Assembly: GCA_964634005.1 (NCBI GenBank)
Contig: CAZWKQ010000005.1
Location: 119,781 to 183,780, forward strand
Length of the DNA stretch: 64,000 nucleotides
Reading direction: 5' to 3'
Origin: CAZWKQ01 sp964634005
Lineage (GTDB): Bacteria; Bacteroidota; Bacteroidia; Bacteroidales; JACABE01
Shown here: piece after piece, positions 1-9,839 of the stretch
Numbering within the stretch: position 1 is the stretch's first letter
Layout: the number at the start of each line of letters is the position of its first letter
Notes under the pieces: model-generated
What the model saw: only the letters and a program-made list of their open reading frames with translations
Databases searched by the model: none
What the model was told of the DNA's origin: nothing
Made by a program: the position numbers and the translations under genes

Positions 1-94
1 CAACCAAACCTTTTTTTTGCGCCCTTTTCAATATTGAATAATCGAAATGTCCTTCAAACATTTCAGGAAATATTGTTATTATATCTATTCGCAT
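1..94 (-). CDS. trmD: tRNA (guanine-N1)-methyltransferase TrmD, N-terminal fragment cut by window edge
   Basis: Translating the minus strand from the ATG at 94 gives 31 residues that begin MRIDIITIFPEMFEG and continue SILKRAQKKGLV. This is the highly conserved first strand and helix of TrmD, the SAM-dependent enzyme that makes m1G37 in tRNAs and prevents +1 frameshifting. The rest of the gene lies outside the window to the left. It is divergent from the TPR gene at 300. The fragment is short, but the N-terminus is very characteristic. Confidence 0.88.
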   Translation of the reverse strand, partial: MRIDIITIFPEMFEGHFDYSILKRAQKKGLV

Positions 95-299
95 ACTCAA
101 TTATTTTCAAATAATAATAATTGCAAAGATATAACATACAAACCAAAGTCATTAAAATATATTTTCCGAATGAAATATTGATTGAGTGTATTTAAATATT
201 TAAAGTTGTTAAAAAACGGTTGTTGATAATTTTAAGAAAAATGCAATAATTGCAAGTGTATTAATGTTTATTTTTATGAAAAAATTTAATCTATAAAAA

Positions 300-3200
300 A
301 TGCAGAGAATAATTTCACTTACAGTATTTCTGGTATTGTTGTTTTTTAATACAAGCGGACAAAAAACATTGATTTATAAACAACCTGCTGCCAAATTCAG
401 AGATGCAAAAGAGCTATTTGAGAAAGAAAAATATGCATCTGCAAAAAAATTGTTTCAAGAAGTTATTGAGCAAATTTCCGACAAAAAGTCTCTTATATGT
501 GCTGATGCAACATATTATTCAGCGCTTTGCTCCGCAGAACTTTTCAATAAAGACGCTGATTATGAGTTAGTAAATTTTATAAATAAGTATCCCGAGAATT
601 CTAAAATAAATCAGGCATGGTTCAAATTGGGCTGTTATTATTATGCTGTAGCGAAATATAATGATGCTATTGAAGCATTCACAAATGTAGATTTGTTTGA
701 TATTGACTCGTCGCAAAAAAACGAATATTATTTTAAGTTAGGATACTCGTACTTTTACACTCAAAAAAATGATAAGGCAAAAAAGAATTTTGCTGAAATA
801 AAAGACATAAGCTCGAAATATACAGCTTCGGCAAACTATTATTATGCACATATACTTTACCTTGAGGGAAGCTATCAAACTGCATTGGTACATTTTGAAA
901 AACTCACCAAAGATGAAAATTTCGGTAGTATAGTTCCGTATTATATAGTTCAAATATATTACCTTCAAGGCAAATATGACGAATTGCTGAAAATTGCACC
1001 CGAACTGCTAAAAACATCAACGCCCAAAAGAGCGCCTGAAATTGCCCGTCTTATCGGTGATTCGTATTATAAAACAAAGAAATATGAACAGGCAATTCCA
1101 TATTTTAAAATTTTCATGGAAAAAACCAATCAAAAAATTGAAAGAGCCGATGAATATCAACTCGCTGTATGTTATTATAAAACTAACAGTTATGATACAG
1201 CAATAACACTCTTCAATAAAGTAATAAACGTAGATGACAGTCTAACTCAAAATTCACATTATCATTTAGCCGACTGTTACTTAAAAACAGATCAGAAAAA
1301 ATTTGCCAGAAATTCGTTTCTTGCTGCACATAAACTAAATTTTGACAAAAACATTACCGAAGATGCACTTTTTCAATACGCCAAATTAAGTGCCGAACTT
1401 TCGATAAATCCGTATGATAATGCTATTGAAGCTTTTAATAAATACATTAAAGATTACCCCAATTCTAATAAAATTGATGAAGCTAATACCTATCTTGTAA
1501 ATATTTACATGACAACAAAAAACTATAAAGATGCTTTAAAATCAATAGAAAGTATAAAACGAAAAGACAATAAACTGCTCGAAGCATACCAAAGAATAGC
1601 ATATAACAGAGGTGTTGAGTTATTTAACGAAGGAAAAACAGACGAAGCAGTTCAATTATTTAAGAAAGTCATTGAATTGGATATCAATGATCAATTAATT
1701 GCTTTAAGCCATTTTTGGATAGGTGAAGCTCTTTTCAAAAAAAGTGATTACGAAGATGCTCTGAAAAGTTATCGTAAATTTCAGGTTACAAAAGGTGCTT
1801 TCAACTTAGAAGAATATAATCTTTCAAACTACAACATAGGTTATGTTTACTTTTATCAAAAAAACTATGCAGAGGCATTGAGTAATTTTAAAAAATTCAA
1901 TTTAAATTCTTCGAAAGAGAACATTAAAATAAGAAATGATGCCTATTTGCGAACTGCCGATTGTTATTTTGTAACCAAAGACTATCAAAATGCCATTGAA
2001 AATTACAATCTTGCATTATCATTAAAACAGCCCGACGGCGATTATGCACTTTATCAGAAAGCAATATCACAAGGAGTATTAGGAAATTTCGAAGGAAAAA
2101 TCTCAACATTATTATCTTTAATAAACAATTATAAACGAACAACTTATAAAGCAGCAACAATTTTTGAGTTGGCAAACACATATCTTATTGTTGACAACAA
2201 TGAAAAAGCATTAAAGTATTTTGAAGAAATCACCGAGAACTATCCCACAAGTTCTTATGCACCTGAGGCTATGCTCAAAACAGGATTAATACATTACAAT
2301 ATGCACAGAAACGAACTGGCTATTCAGACACTTGAAAGAGTGATTGAAAAATACCCGGGTACCAATACTGCCAAAAATGCTCTTGTAACAATGAGAAACA
2401 TTTATGTAGAAACCGACAGAGTAGATGATTTTATTGAAAAAGTAAAAAAATATCCAACAGCGAATGTAACAAACGAAGAACAAGATTCAATAACTTACAT
2501 AGCAGCCGAAAACAGATATATGGAAGGCGATTGCCAAAGAGCCGTAAGCGGATTTTCGAACTATATAAATAAATTCCCTTTAGGAGCTTTTTTAATTAAT
2601 TCATATTTTTATAAAGCCGAATGTGATTATAAAAGCGGAAATATAAACGAAGCCCTTGCCGGATACGAATATGTGATAAATGCTCCCAAAAGCAAATTCA
2701 CCGAAAAATCTTTACTAAACTCGGCAGAAATAACTTATAGACAAAAGAAATACGAAAAAGCCCTTCAATATTATCAAAGATTAGAAACATCCGCAGAATT
2801 TAACAACAATATTCTGCTTGCGAGAGTAGGTATAATGCGGAGTTCATACCAGGCCAATAAATTCGATATAGCTATTTCTGCATCGAATCAGCTTCTGACG
2901 ACGCCAAAAATTTCAAACGAACTATCGGATGAAGCACACTATACAATAGCAAAATCGGCTTTAAACCTCGATAGTATTTCATTAGCTCAAACAGAATTCG
3001 GAATTCTTGCAAAGTCGAAAAACGGAGAGTTGAGTTCTGAAGCTAAGTATAATTTAGCATTTATACAATACAAACTAGGAAATTATCAAAAGGCAGAAAG
3101 CATTATTTACGAATATATAAGTGCTGCCCCTTCGAGCGAATATTGGCTTGCTAAAACACTAATTCTTTGGTCGGATATATATGTCCAAATGGGCAATTAT

Positions 3201-3416
3201 ATTCAGGCAAAAGCCACACTTCAAAGCATTATTGATAAATATGACGGTCCCGATTTAGTTAAAATTGCAAACGAAAAATACAACGAAATACTTGCAATAG
3301 AAAAACAAAAAAATGAGCAAAACAAAAAAGAGAAAAGTGCGAAAGATGACGAAATTAAAATTAATATCGATAAAAGTAACAGTTTAAATGATAATACTAT
3401 AGATAACAATTTTTAA
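300..3416 (+). CDS. Large secreted tetratricopeptide-repeat protein
   Basis: This is a 1038-residue protein with a short hydrophobic signal peptide (about residues 1-20, ending near TSGQ), so it is probably periplasmic or anchored at the outer membrane. Almost the whole length is degenerate TPR repeats of the type YxxAIxxFxKxxxxxP, including YNDAIEAF and YEQAIPYFKIF, so it should form a long superhelical protein-binding scaffold. The last 50 residues are charged and low-complexity (Lys/Glu, then Asn/Asp-rich). The outer-membrane barrel gene at 3440 starts only 23 bp downstream, so the two are probably co-transcribed and may act together. The family resembles the BamD/YbgF-like TPR proteins of Bacteroidota, but the exact role is unknown. 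The start has a signal peptide directly behind it. Confidence 0.8.
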   Translation: MQRIISLTVFLVLLFFNTSGQKTLIYKQPAAKFRDAKELFEKEKYASAKKLFQEVIEQISDKKSLICADATYYSALCSAELFNKDADYELVNFINKYPENSKINQAWFKLGCYYYAVAKYNDAIEAFTNVDLFDIDSSQKNEYYFKLGYSYFYTQKNDKAKKNFAEIKDISSKYTASANYYYAHILYLEGSYQTALVHFEKLTKDENFGSIVPYYIVQIYYLQGKYDELLKIAPELLKTSTPKRAPEIARLIGDSYYKTKKYEQAIPYFKIFMEKTNQKIERADEYQLAVCYYKTNSYDTAITLFNKVINVDDSLTQNSHYHLADCYLKTDQKKFARNSFLAAHKLNFDKNITEDALFQYAKLSAELSINPYDNAIEAFNKYIKDYPNSNKIDEANTYLVNIYMTTKNYKDALKSIESIKRKDNKLLEAYQRIAYNRGVELFNEGKTDEAVQLFKKVIELDINDQLIALSHFWIGEALFKKSDYEDALKSYRKFQVTKGAFNLEEYNLSNYNIGYVYFYQKNYAEALSNFKKFNLNSSKENIKIRNDAYLRTADCYFVTKDYQNAIENYNLALSLKQPDGDYALYQKAISQGVLGNFEGKISTLLSLINNYKRTTYKAATIFELANTYLIVDNNEKALKYFEEITENYPTSSYAPEAMLKTGLIHYNMHRNELAIQTLERVIEKYPGTNTAKNALVTMRNIYVETDRVDDFIEKVKKYPTANVTNEEQDSITYIAAENRYMEGDCQRAVSGFSNYINKFPLGAFLINSYFYKAECDYKSGNINEALAGYEYVINAPKSKFTEKSLLNSAEITYRQKKYEKALQYYQRLETSAEFNNNILLARVGIMRSSYQANKFDIAISASNQLLTTPKISNELSDEAHYTIAKSALNLDSISLAQTEFGILAKSKNGELSSEAKYNLAFIQYKLGNYQKAESIIYEYISAAPSSEYWLAKTLILWSDIYVQMGNYIQAKATLQSIIDKYDGPDLVKIANEKYNEILAIEKQKNEQNKKEKSAKDDEIKINIDKSNSLNDNTIDNNF

Positions 3417-3439
3417 ATAACAAATAATTATTACAGGTT

Positions 3440-5140
3440 ATGAAATCATTATATATCAAGATAATTCAAAAATTTGCTTTTTTAACTCTTTGTTTTTCAA
3501 TTATAACAATCAACAGCGTATTTTCTCAAATTAATGATAATAAAAATGAGGTTACGGTAATTGCTTCTTACGAACCATCGCTTTCTGATGCATTTAAGAT
3601 AAATTTTAACCCTGTGCTTAAAGACTCAATATTTGAGCTTCCAGCATTCGATTATAAAATCCAAACAAAAATTTATCCTACGTCTTTTAGCTTAGACCCA
3701 ATAAAACCGGCTAAAATTGTTGGTGAGCCAATTACGAAATTATACAAAAACCTAATAAAAGTCGGAATGGGAACATATACAACGCCTTACTTTGAGTTTT
3801 TTGCAGGATCATTAAGATCTAAAAAATACTCTATGGGCGTTCATTTAAAACATATATCGTCGTCAGGCAAAATTGATGAGTATGCAAAAAGCAGTTATTC
3901 CGATAATTATATCGGATTGTTCGGTAACAGATATTATAATAATTCGAATTTAGCAGGAGAAATTTTATTCAACAGAGAAGTTGTTCATTATTATGGCTTT
4001 AAACCCTCCGATTTTCCAACCTACAATTACAGCGACGAAGATATTCGTCAAAGATTTACAAAATTTAGTTTCAATACTAATTATTACAGCACATATACCG
4101 ACTCTAATAAATTGAATCATAATTTGGCATTGTCGTTTAACAACATTTCAGATAAATTTGATGCAAAAGAAAATAATATAAAACTAAATGCGGGACTGGA
4201 TGTAAATTTCAAATTATTTAATTTCGATAACAAACAAACTTTAGGGTTAAATTTACTTACAGATTTTTATAACCATTCAAACTCAATTTCAGAAGGCAAT
4301 AATAGTGCAATATTTGGTATTAATCCTTTCTTTAAAACAAATTTTCATGAATACAAAATCAAAGCAGGAATCAATACAGCAATAACAACCTCATCGGGAA
4401 TGGCATCAAAATTGAATATTTTTCCTGATATAGAGCTTAGACTGAATATTATCGAAAAAGTTCTTAGTGTTTTTGCCGGATTTACAGGCGGTATTGAAAG
4501 AAACAGATTAAGCAAATTAACTGATGAAAATCCTTATGTAAAGAGCGATATAGCGACTTCTTTCCAAAAAAACAAAATTGAGATTTATGCAGGAATAAAT
4601 ACCGGGTTAACAAAATCAATAGATTTTTCTGCAAGTATCTCAAATTCTTCGATTGAAGGAATTCCATTATTTGTAAATGACACAAATGACATTACAAGAA
4701 ACAAATTTGATGTAATTTACGATAAAGTTACCAGACTAAAAGTAAACTCACAGTTATTATTTAAATACGACGATAAGCTTAATTTCGCTTTAGAAGGCAA
4801 TATTTACCGTTACTCTACCGACACTGAAACCGAAGCATGGCACAAACCTACAATAGACCTGACATTTTCTACACGATACAATATCAGAAACAAAATAATT
4901 GCCCGAGCCGACATTTATGCTTTCAATAAAATGTATGCGAAAAACTATGTAAATAATATTATGGTTGTTGAAGAAATTAAAGGTGCCGTTGATTTTAACT
5001 TAGGCATTGAATATCGTTACTCAAAAATATTATCCGGTTTTATTAACTTAAATAATATCGGAGCATTACGTTATCAAAATTGGTACAATTATCCCAATCA
5101 TCGTTTTAGTTTATTGGCAGGGCTATCTTACGCATTTTAA
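3440..5140 (+). CDS. Outer-membrane beta-barrel protein
   Basis: This is a 566-residue protein with a signal peptide (about residues 1-30, ending SVFSQ). A short conserved N-terminal part (VTVIASYEPSLSDAF) is followed by long alternating polar and aromatic strands typical of an outer-membrane barrel. The C-terminus is LLAGLSYAF; a terminal aromatic residue is the usual Bam recognition signal of barrels. It sits 23 bp behind the TPR gene, which suggests a scaffold-barrel pair. It resembles barrels annotated as TonB-dependent-receptor-like in Bacteroidota, but no plug domain of normal length is visible. Substrate unknown. Confidence 0.7.
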   Translation: MKSLYIKIIQKFAFLTLCFSIITINSVFSQINDNKNEVTVIASYEPSLSDAFKINFNPVLKDSIFELPAFDYKIQTKIYPTSFSLDPIKPAKIVGEPITKLYKNLIKVGMGTYTTPYFEFFAGSLRSKKYSMGVHLKHISSSGKIDEYAKSSYSDNYIGLFGNRYYNNSNLAGEILFNREVVHYYGFKPSDFPTYNYSDEDIRQRFTKFSFNTNYYSTYTDSNKLNHNLALSFNNISDKFDAKENNIKLNAGLDVNFKLFNFDNKQTLGLNLLTDFYNHSNSISEGNNSAIFGINPFFKTNFHEYKIKAGINTAITTSSGMASKLNIFPDIELRLNIIEKVLSVFAGFTGGIERNRLSKLTDENPYVKSDIATSFQKNKIEIYAGINTGLTKSIDFSASISNSSIEGIPLFVNDTNDITRNKFDVIYDKVTRLKVNSQLLFKYDDKLNFALEGNIYRYSTDTETEAWHKPTIDLTFSTRYNIRNKIIARADIYAFNKMYAKNYVNNIMVVEEIKGAVDFNLGIEYRYSKILSGFINLNNIGALRYQNWYNYPNHRFSLLAGLSYAF

Positions 5141-5275
5141 CTATAGTTATTGCTGATTTTCTTATGCTGTATATACTTTTTTTGATTTACAATCCAAAAA
5201 TCAAATTACATCATTAACATTTATCAAAAAACATTGTTTTTCATTAAAGCAATAGTTTTCAAATAATAAAATACT

Positions 5276-6130
5276 ATGTTCAATATATTAAACGACAAAT
5301 TAACAGAGGAAGAAAAATACATAATGTTTAACAAAGGGACAGAGCGTCCCTTTACGGGCAAATATTACAAATTCTTCAAATCAGGTATATATATTTGCAA
5401 AAATTGCAAAACCGAACTTTTTGAATCGGCTTCAAAATTTGACTCCGGCTGCGGTTGGCCAAGTTTCGATGAAGAAATAAAGGGTAATGTTAAAAGAGTT
5501 TTAGATGCCGACGGAATTAGAACAGAGATACAATGTAATAATTGCGGAAGTCACCTGGGGCATGTTTTTGAAGGTGAAGGATTTACAAGCAAAAATACTC
5601 GACATTGCGTCAATTCGGCTTCAATAGATTTTATTCCTAATGATAATACAACTGAAACTGCTTATTTTGCAGGAGGTTGTTTCTGGGGTGTTGAACATCA
5701 TTTTATTGATGTTAATGGAGTATATAAAACCGAAGTCGGTTATATGGGAGGCACAACCGAAAACCCGAACTATAAGGAAGTTTGCGATAATAATACAGGA
5801 CATGCAGAAGTGCTTAAAGTTATTTTCAATAACCAAATTGTTTCATTTGAAGAATTATGCCGATTGTTTTTTGAAATACATGACCCAACTCAAATAGACG
5901 GACAAGGCCCTGATTTAGGCGACCAATATCGTTCTGAAATTTTCTATACAAACGAAAATCAGAAAAATACTGCTATAGAACTTATAAACTATCTTAAAAA
6001 TAAAGGCTATAAAGTTGTAACAAAATTGACACCTGAAGTAAAATTCTGGAAAGCCGAAGAATATCATCAGAAATATTATACGAAAAAAGGCTCGGAGCCA
6101 TACTGCCATATATACCAAAAAAGATTTTAA
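5276..6130 (+). CDS. msrBA: MsrB-MsrA fusion: bifunctional peptide methionine sulfoxide reductase
   Basis: The 284-residue protein carries both methionine sulfoxide reductases. The N-terminal MsrB domain (about 1-122) acts on the R epimer. It has the zinc CxxC pairs C41/C44 and C87/C90, the motif CGWPSF, and catalytic C111 in RHCVNSAS. The C-terminal MsrA domain (about 127-284) acts on the S epimer and has catalytic C135 in GCFWG plus a late Cys277 that could be the resolving cysteine. No signal peptide is visible, so it is probably cytosolic. The B-then-A order is the reverse of the MsrA-MsrB order of Neisseria and Streptococcus fusions. It is a stand-alone gene. Confidence 0.93.
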   Translation: MFNILNDKLTEEEKYIMFNKGTERPFTGKYYKFFKSGIYICKNCKTELFESASKFDSGCGWPSFDEEIKGNVKRVLDADGIRTEIQCNNCGSHLGHVFEGEGFTSKNTRHCVNSASIDFIPNDNTTETAYFAGGCFWGVEHHFIDVNGVYKTEVGYMGGTTENPNYKEVCDNNTGHAEVLKVIFNNQIVSFEELCRLFFEIHDPTQIDGQGPDLGDQYRSEIFYTNENQKNTAIELINYLKNKGYKVVTKLTPEVKFWKAEEYHQKYYTKKGSEPYCHIYQKRF

Positions 6131-6220
6131 AATTCATTTTAATTGATTGAACTACAATACAATTTTATAAGCTTCTCAATAAATACTCACTTTTTACGTT
6201 TATAAGGTTCAAAAAAAATG

Positions 6221-6228
6221 TACTTTTG
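6221..6228 (+). promoter_or_regulatory. Candidate -7 promoter box (TAnnTTTG) abutting a start codon
   Basis: TACTTTTG matches the Bacteroidota -7 consensus TAnnTTTG. The ATG of the next gene is only 6 bases behind it, so a transcript from here would have almost no leader. No convincing -33 TTTG was seen. Confidence 0.4.
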
Positions 6229-6234
6229 CTCTTT

Positions 6235-6861
6235 ATGAAAGTATTTGTTTTAATTATAATTATTGTATTATCAACCGCAACCATTACTATTGCACAACAT
6301 CGCAATCCTGTGCAGTTTTCCGGTGTAGTTGTTACTTGCGACAGTTTGAAACCTATACCTTATACAAATATTATAATTAAAAATACTTCGAGAGGGACAA
6401 CTGCCGATTTTAACGGTTTCTTTTCATTTGTAGCTTTAGAAGGCGATGAACTTATTTTCTCGGCAATAGGGTTTAAAAAAGCATATTTTAAAATCCCCGA
6501 TACACTTACTAAAGACAGATATTCATTAATTCAGGCATTGACTAATGACACAATAATGCTTTCAGAAACCGTTATACATCCATGGCCGTCAAAAGAACAA
6601 TTTAAACAAGCTTTCATTACTCTAAGAGTGCCTGATGATGATTATGAAATTGCCATGAAAAACCTTGCAATGGAAGACTTAAAATTTATGATACGAGAAT
6701 TTAAAATGGACGGTAGCATGAACTACAGAAACTATATTGAACAACAAGTAAACCGAATATACTATGCGGGGCAATTACCGCCAAACAATCTGCTCAATCC
6801 TTTTGCCTGGGCTCAATTTATTAAAGCATGGCAAAACGGCGATTTTAAAAGAAAGGACTAA
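6235..6861 (+). CDS. Secreted carboxypeptidase-regulatory-like domain protein
   Basis: Starting at the ATG at 6235 gives 208 residues that begin with a signal peptide (MKVFVLIIIIVLSTATITIA). An upstream in-frame TTG at 6226 would add only three residues and lies inside a promoter-like box, so it was not used. Residues about 27-105 look like the CarboxypepD_reg-like beta-sandwich (FSGVVVTCDSLKPIPYTNI, GTTADFNGFF, FSAIGFKKAYF) found at the N-terminus of many SusC/TonB receptors, here as a stand-alone protein. The C-terminal half is helical and charged without a recognised domain. It lies 15 bp upstream of a TonB-dependent receptor that carries the same kind of domain, so the two are probably co-expressed. 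Confidence 0.7.
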   Translation: MKVFVLIIIIVLSTATITIAQHRNPVQFSGVVVTCDSLKPIPYTNIIIKNTSRGTTADFNGFFSFVALEGDELIFSAIGFKKAYFKIPDTLTKDRYSLIQALTNDTIMLSETVIHPWPSKEQFKQAFITLRVPDDDYEIAMKNLAMEDLKFMIREFKMDGSMNYRNYIEQQVNRIYYAGQLPPNNLLNPFAWAQFIKAWQNGDFKRKD

Positions 6862-6876
6862 AAATTTCATAATTGA

Positions 6877-9360
6877 ATGCTGACTAAAAAAATCTCTAAA
6901 ATATTACTGATTATATTACTGTTTTTTCTGACAAATAACTTGTTTTCACAGGGAAAAGCTCGAATTTTCGGAAAAATAACAGATGCAAACGGCACTCCAC
7001 TTGAATTTGTTAATGTAGGAATTTTTGATTTAAATGTTCCAATAGGCGTATTTACCGATAAAACAGGGAAATACTCGTTAACAATACCGGCAAATACTAA
7101 TGTTACTTTAGTTGTTTCATTTACCGGTTTTGAAACCGAGAAGAAAAAAATACATTTACTTCCCGGCGAAGCAAAAGAACTTAATTTTAAACTTAAAGAG
7201 AACATAACTCAGTTACCTGAGTTCATTATAAAAGATAAAAGTGTAAGAACAACCATGTTCAGCCGGCTCGATCCCAAGAATGTAACACAATTGCCCAGTG
7301 TTTCGGGAGGAGTTGAAGCTCTTATTAAATTAATGCCAGGCGTAAGTTCCAATAATGAATTAAGTTCGCAATACAATGTCAGGGGCGGAAACTACGACGA
7401 AAACCTTGTTTATGTTAATGATATTGAAATTTACAGACCATTTCTTGTACGCTCGGGTCAACAGGAAGGATTGAGTTTTGTGAACTCCGATATGGTTTCA
7501 TCAATATTATTTTCCGCAGGTGGTTATGATGCCAAATATGGTGATAAAATGTCATCGGTACTTGATATAAAATACAAAAAACCAAACACTTTTGCCGGAA
7601 ACGCTTCATTAAGTTTGCTTGGAGGTGCATTACAACTCGAAGGAACAGGACTAAATTCGCGCTTTACTTATTTATTCGGATTAAGACAAAAATCAAACCA
7701 ATATATTTTAAGTTCTTTGGAAACTCAAGGCGAATATCGTCCTTCGTTTACAGATGTTCAAACATATTTAACCTACAATATTTCAGAAAAATCAGAAGTA
7801 TCATTTCTCGGAAATATTTCAAGAAATATTTATAATCTTGTTCCACAAAACAGAGAAACCGACTTTGGAACGGTAAATCAAGCACTTAGACTTAAAATAT
7901 ATTTCGACGGACAGGAAATTGATAATTTTGAAACCTACTTCGGGGCTTTATCATTTAAACAAAATTTAAATGATAATATACAATTGAAAAATACAATTTC
8001 GGTATTTAGTTCAGTTGAAAAAGAAACTTACGACATTCAAGGCCAATATTGGTTATACCAGTTAGAAGCCGATTTTGGAAAAGATGAATTCGGACAGGAA
8101 GCTTTCAACAGAGGTATAGGAACATATATCGACCATGCCAGAAATTATTTAAGAGCATCGGTTTATAATTTCGAACACAGAGGAATCTACGATAAAATAA
8201 ACCATTTGATACAATGGGGGATAAAATACCAAAGAGAAGAAATTTATGACAAATTAAACGAATGGAAACTTGTAGATTCTTCAGGATATTCACTGCCGAA
8301 CTATCCCGATTCAATTGGGAGTTCTAACCCTCCAAAATATTTTCCCGAATTACAAAACGTGTATCATACCAAAAATGATTTAGGTTCGAACCGAATTTCC
8401 GGCTTTATCCAAGACTCATGGAGTTTAGACAACGACAGCAACAGACTTAATCTGACTTATGGAGCAAGGTTTTCTTATTGGGATTATAATAATGAAATTG
8501 TAATAAGTCCAAGAGCAACACTATCTTACAAACCTAAGTGGAAAAAAGATGTTTTACTCAGAATTTCTTCAGGGATTTACTATCAAACGCCATTTTACCG
8601 CGAAATAAGAAATAAACAAGGAATTATTAACAACGATATCAAATCTCAACGCTCTGTACACCTTGTAGGAGGTTTGGATTGGAATCTGAAAATATGGGAC
8701 CGACCTTTCAAATTTATTTCCGAAGTTTATTATAAGTTTTTGAGCAATCTGATAACTTATGAAATAGATAACGTAAGAATAAGATATTCGGCATTAAACG
8801 ATGCCAAAGGATATGCCCGAGGTATCGATTTCAGATTAAACGGCGAGTTTGTGAAAGGGATAGAATCATGGGCAAGTTTATCATTAATGCAAACAGAAGA
8901 AGATATTTTGGGCGACACTTATGTTGATAAAAACGAAAAACTAAACGAAGCCGGATATATTCCGCGTCCAACTGACCAGAGGCTTACATTTAGCTTATAT
9001 TTTCAAGACTATCTGCCCAGAAATCCCAATATTAAAATGCATCTCAACTTAGTGTTTGGCACAGGCTTACCTTTTGGACCACCAAATTCGGAACGTTACA
9101 AACAAACTTTACGTATGCCTACTTACAGAAGAGTTGATATTGGCTCATCTTTTCTTATTAAAGGCGAAAACAAACCAAACAACAGCAGTTTGCTAAAACA
9201 CATTAAATCGCTTTGGATAAGTGTTGAAATATTTAATTTATTGCAAGTAAGCAATACTGTATCCTATATATGGATAAGCGATATCACAAACCGCCAATAT
9301 GCAGTTCCTAATTATCTTACTCCACGTCAGCTGAATATTAAACTTGTAAGCAGTTTTTAG
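6877..9360 (+). CDS. TonB-dependent outer-membrane receptor with N-terminal carboxypeptidase-regulatory-like domain
   Basis: This is an 827-residue protein. It has a signal peptide (about 1-25, ending NNLFSQ) and a CarboxypepD_reg-like domain (about 28-108; GTPLEFVNVGIF, FTDKTGKYSLTIP). The plug domain (about 115-230) includes ALIKLMPGVSS, YNVRGGNYDENLVYVND and GGYDAKYGDKMSSVLDI. A 22-strand type barrel follows to the C-terminal aromatic LVSSF. The family imports ligands across the outer membrane using TonB/ExbBD energy. No SusD-like partner follows, so it is more likely a general TonB receptor than a polysaccharide SusC. Substrate unknown. Confidence 0.88.
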   Translation: MLTKKISKILLIILLFFLTNNLFSQGKARIFGKITDANGTPLEFVNVGIFDLNVPIGVFTDKTGKYSLTIPANTNVTLVVSFTGFETEKKKIHLLPGEAKELNFKLKENITQLPEFIIKDKSVRTTMFSRLDPKNVTQLPSVSGGVEALIKLMPGVSSNNELSSQYNVRGGNYDENLVYVNDIEIYRPFLVRSGQQEGLSFVNSDMVSSILFSAGGYDAKYGDKMSSVLDIKYKKPNTFAGNASLSLLGGALQLEGTGLNSRFTYLFGLRQKSNQYILSSLETQGEYRPSFTDVQTYLTYNISEKSEVSFLGNISRNIYNLVPQNRETDFGTVNQALRLKIYFDGQEIDNFETYFGALSFKQNLNDNIQLKNTISVFSSVEKETYDIQGQYWLYQLEADFGKDEFGQEAFNRGIGTYIDHARNYLRASVYNFEHRGIYDKINHLIQWGIKYQREEIYDKLNEWKLVDSSGYSLPNYPDSIGSSNPPKYFPELQNVYHTKNDLGSNRISGFIQDSWSLDNDSNRLNLTYGARFSYWDYNNEIVISPRATLSYKPKWKKDVLLRISSGIYYQTPFYREIRNKQGIINNDIKSQRSVHLVGGLDWNLKIWDRPFKFISEVYYKFLSNLITYEIDNVRIRYSALNDAKGYARGIDFRLNGEFVKGIESWASLSLMQTEEDILGDTYVDKNEKLNEAGYIPRPTDQRLTFSLYFQDYLPRNPNIKMHLNLVFGTGLPFGPPNSERYKQTLRMPTYRRVDIGSSFLIKGENKPNNSSLLKHIKSLWISVEIFNLLQVSNTVSYIWISDITNRQYAVPNYLTPRQLNIKLVSSF

Positions 9361-9418
9361 TATTTTTCTGTCATTAGACTCCTATTCTTGCTTGGTTTTC
9401 GAGTAAAATAATATTTTA

Positions 9419-9829
9419 TTAAATTAAAGTGTCTAAAGTAGTACTTTTAAAAATTTCAAATGAAGCATCACGAACTTCTTTAAATACCAATTTTATTTTG
9501 CAACTTGATTCGTCTTTGCAAAACTCGCAAGGTTGGTATGCTTTCTCCGAAACACAAGGCAATAATGCTACTGTACCTTCGAAATGCCTTATTATATCCG
9601 ATAATGCAATTTCTTTCGGATTTTTTATTAAATAATAACCACCCGTTTTCCCCAACTTGCTTCCAAGCCATCCTTGTTTTTTAAGTTCAAGCAAAATGTT
9701 TTCCAAAAAACGTTGAGGAATATTTTCGCTCTTAGCAATGTCACTAATCAGAATGGCACCTTTGCCATATTCTTTAGCAAGTTTTATTAAAGCCAACAAA
9801 GCATATCTTGTCTTTTTTGATACTATCAT
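9419..9829 (-). CDS. Rrf2/IscR-family transcriptional regulator with cysteine cluster
   Basis: The 136-residue protein begins with the Rrf2 winged helix (SKKTRYALLALIKLAKEYG, then IPQRFLENILLELK and GKTGGYYLIK). A cysteine cluster follows at C92, C101, C104 and C110, close to the C92/C98/C104 spacing that binds the 2Fe-2S cluster in IscR. That suggests a redox, nitric-oxide or iron-sulfur status sensor; cluster binding is inferred. It lies 10 bp behind the Crp/Fnr gene, so the two form an operon divergent from the ATPase/GTPase/Fe-S genes, which are the most likely targets. Confidence 0.88.
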   Translation of the reverse strand: MIVSKKTRYALLALIKLAKEYGKGAILISDIAKSENIPQRFLENILLELKKQGWLGSKLGKTGGYYLIKNPKEIALSDIIRHFEGTVALLPCVSEKAYQPCEFCKDESSCKIKLVFKEVRDASFEIFKSTTLDTLI

Positions 9830-9839
9830 AAAAAATTAA

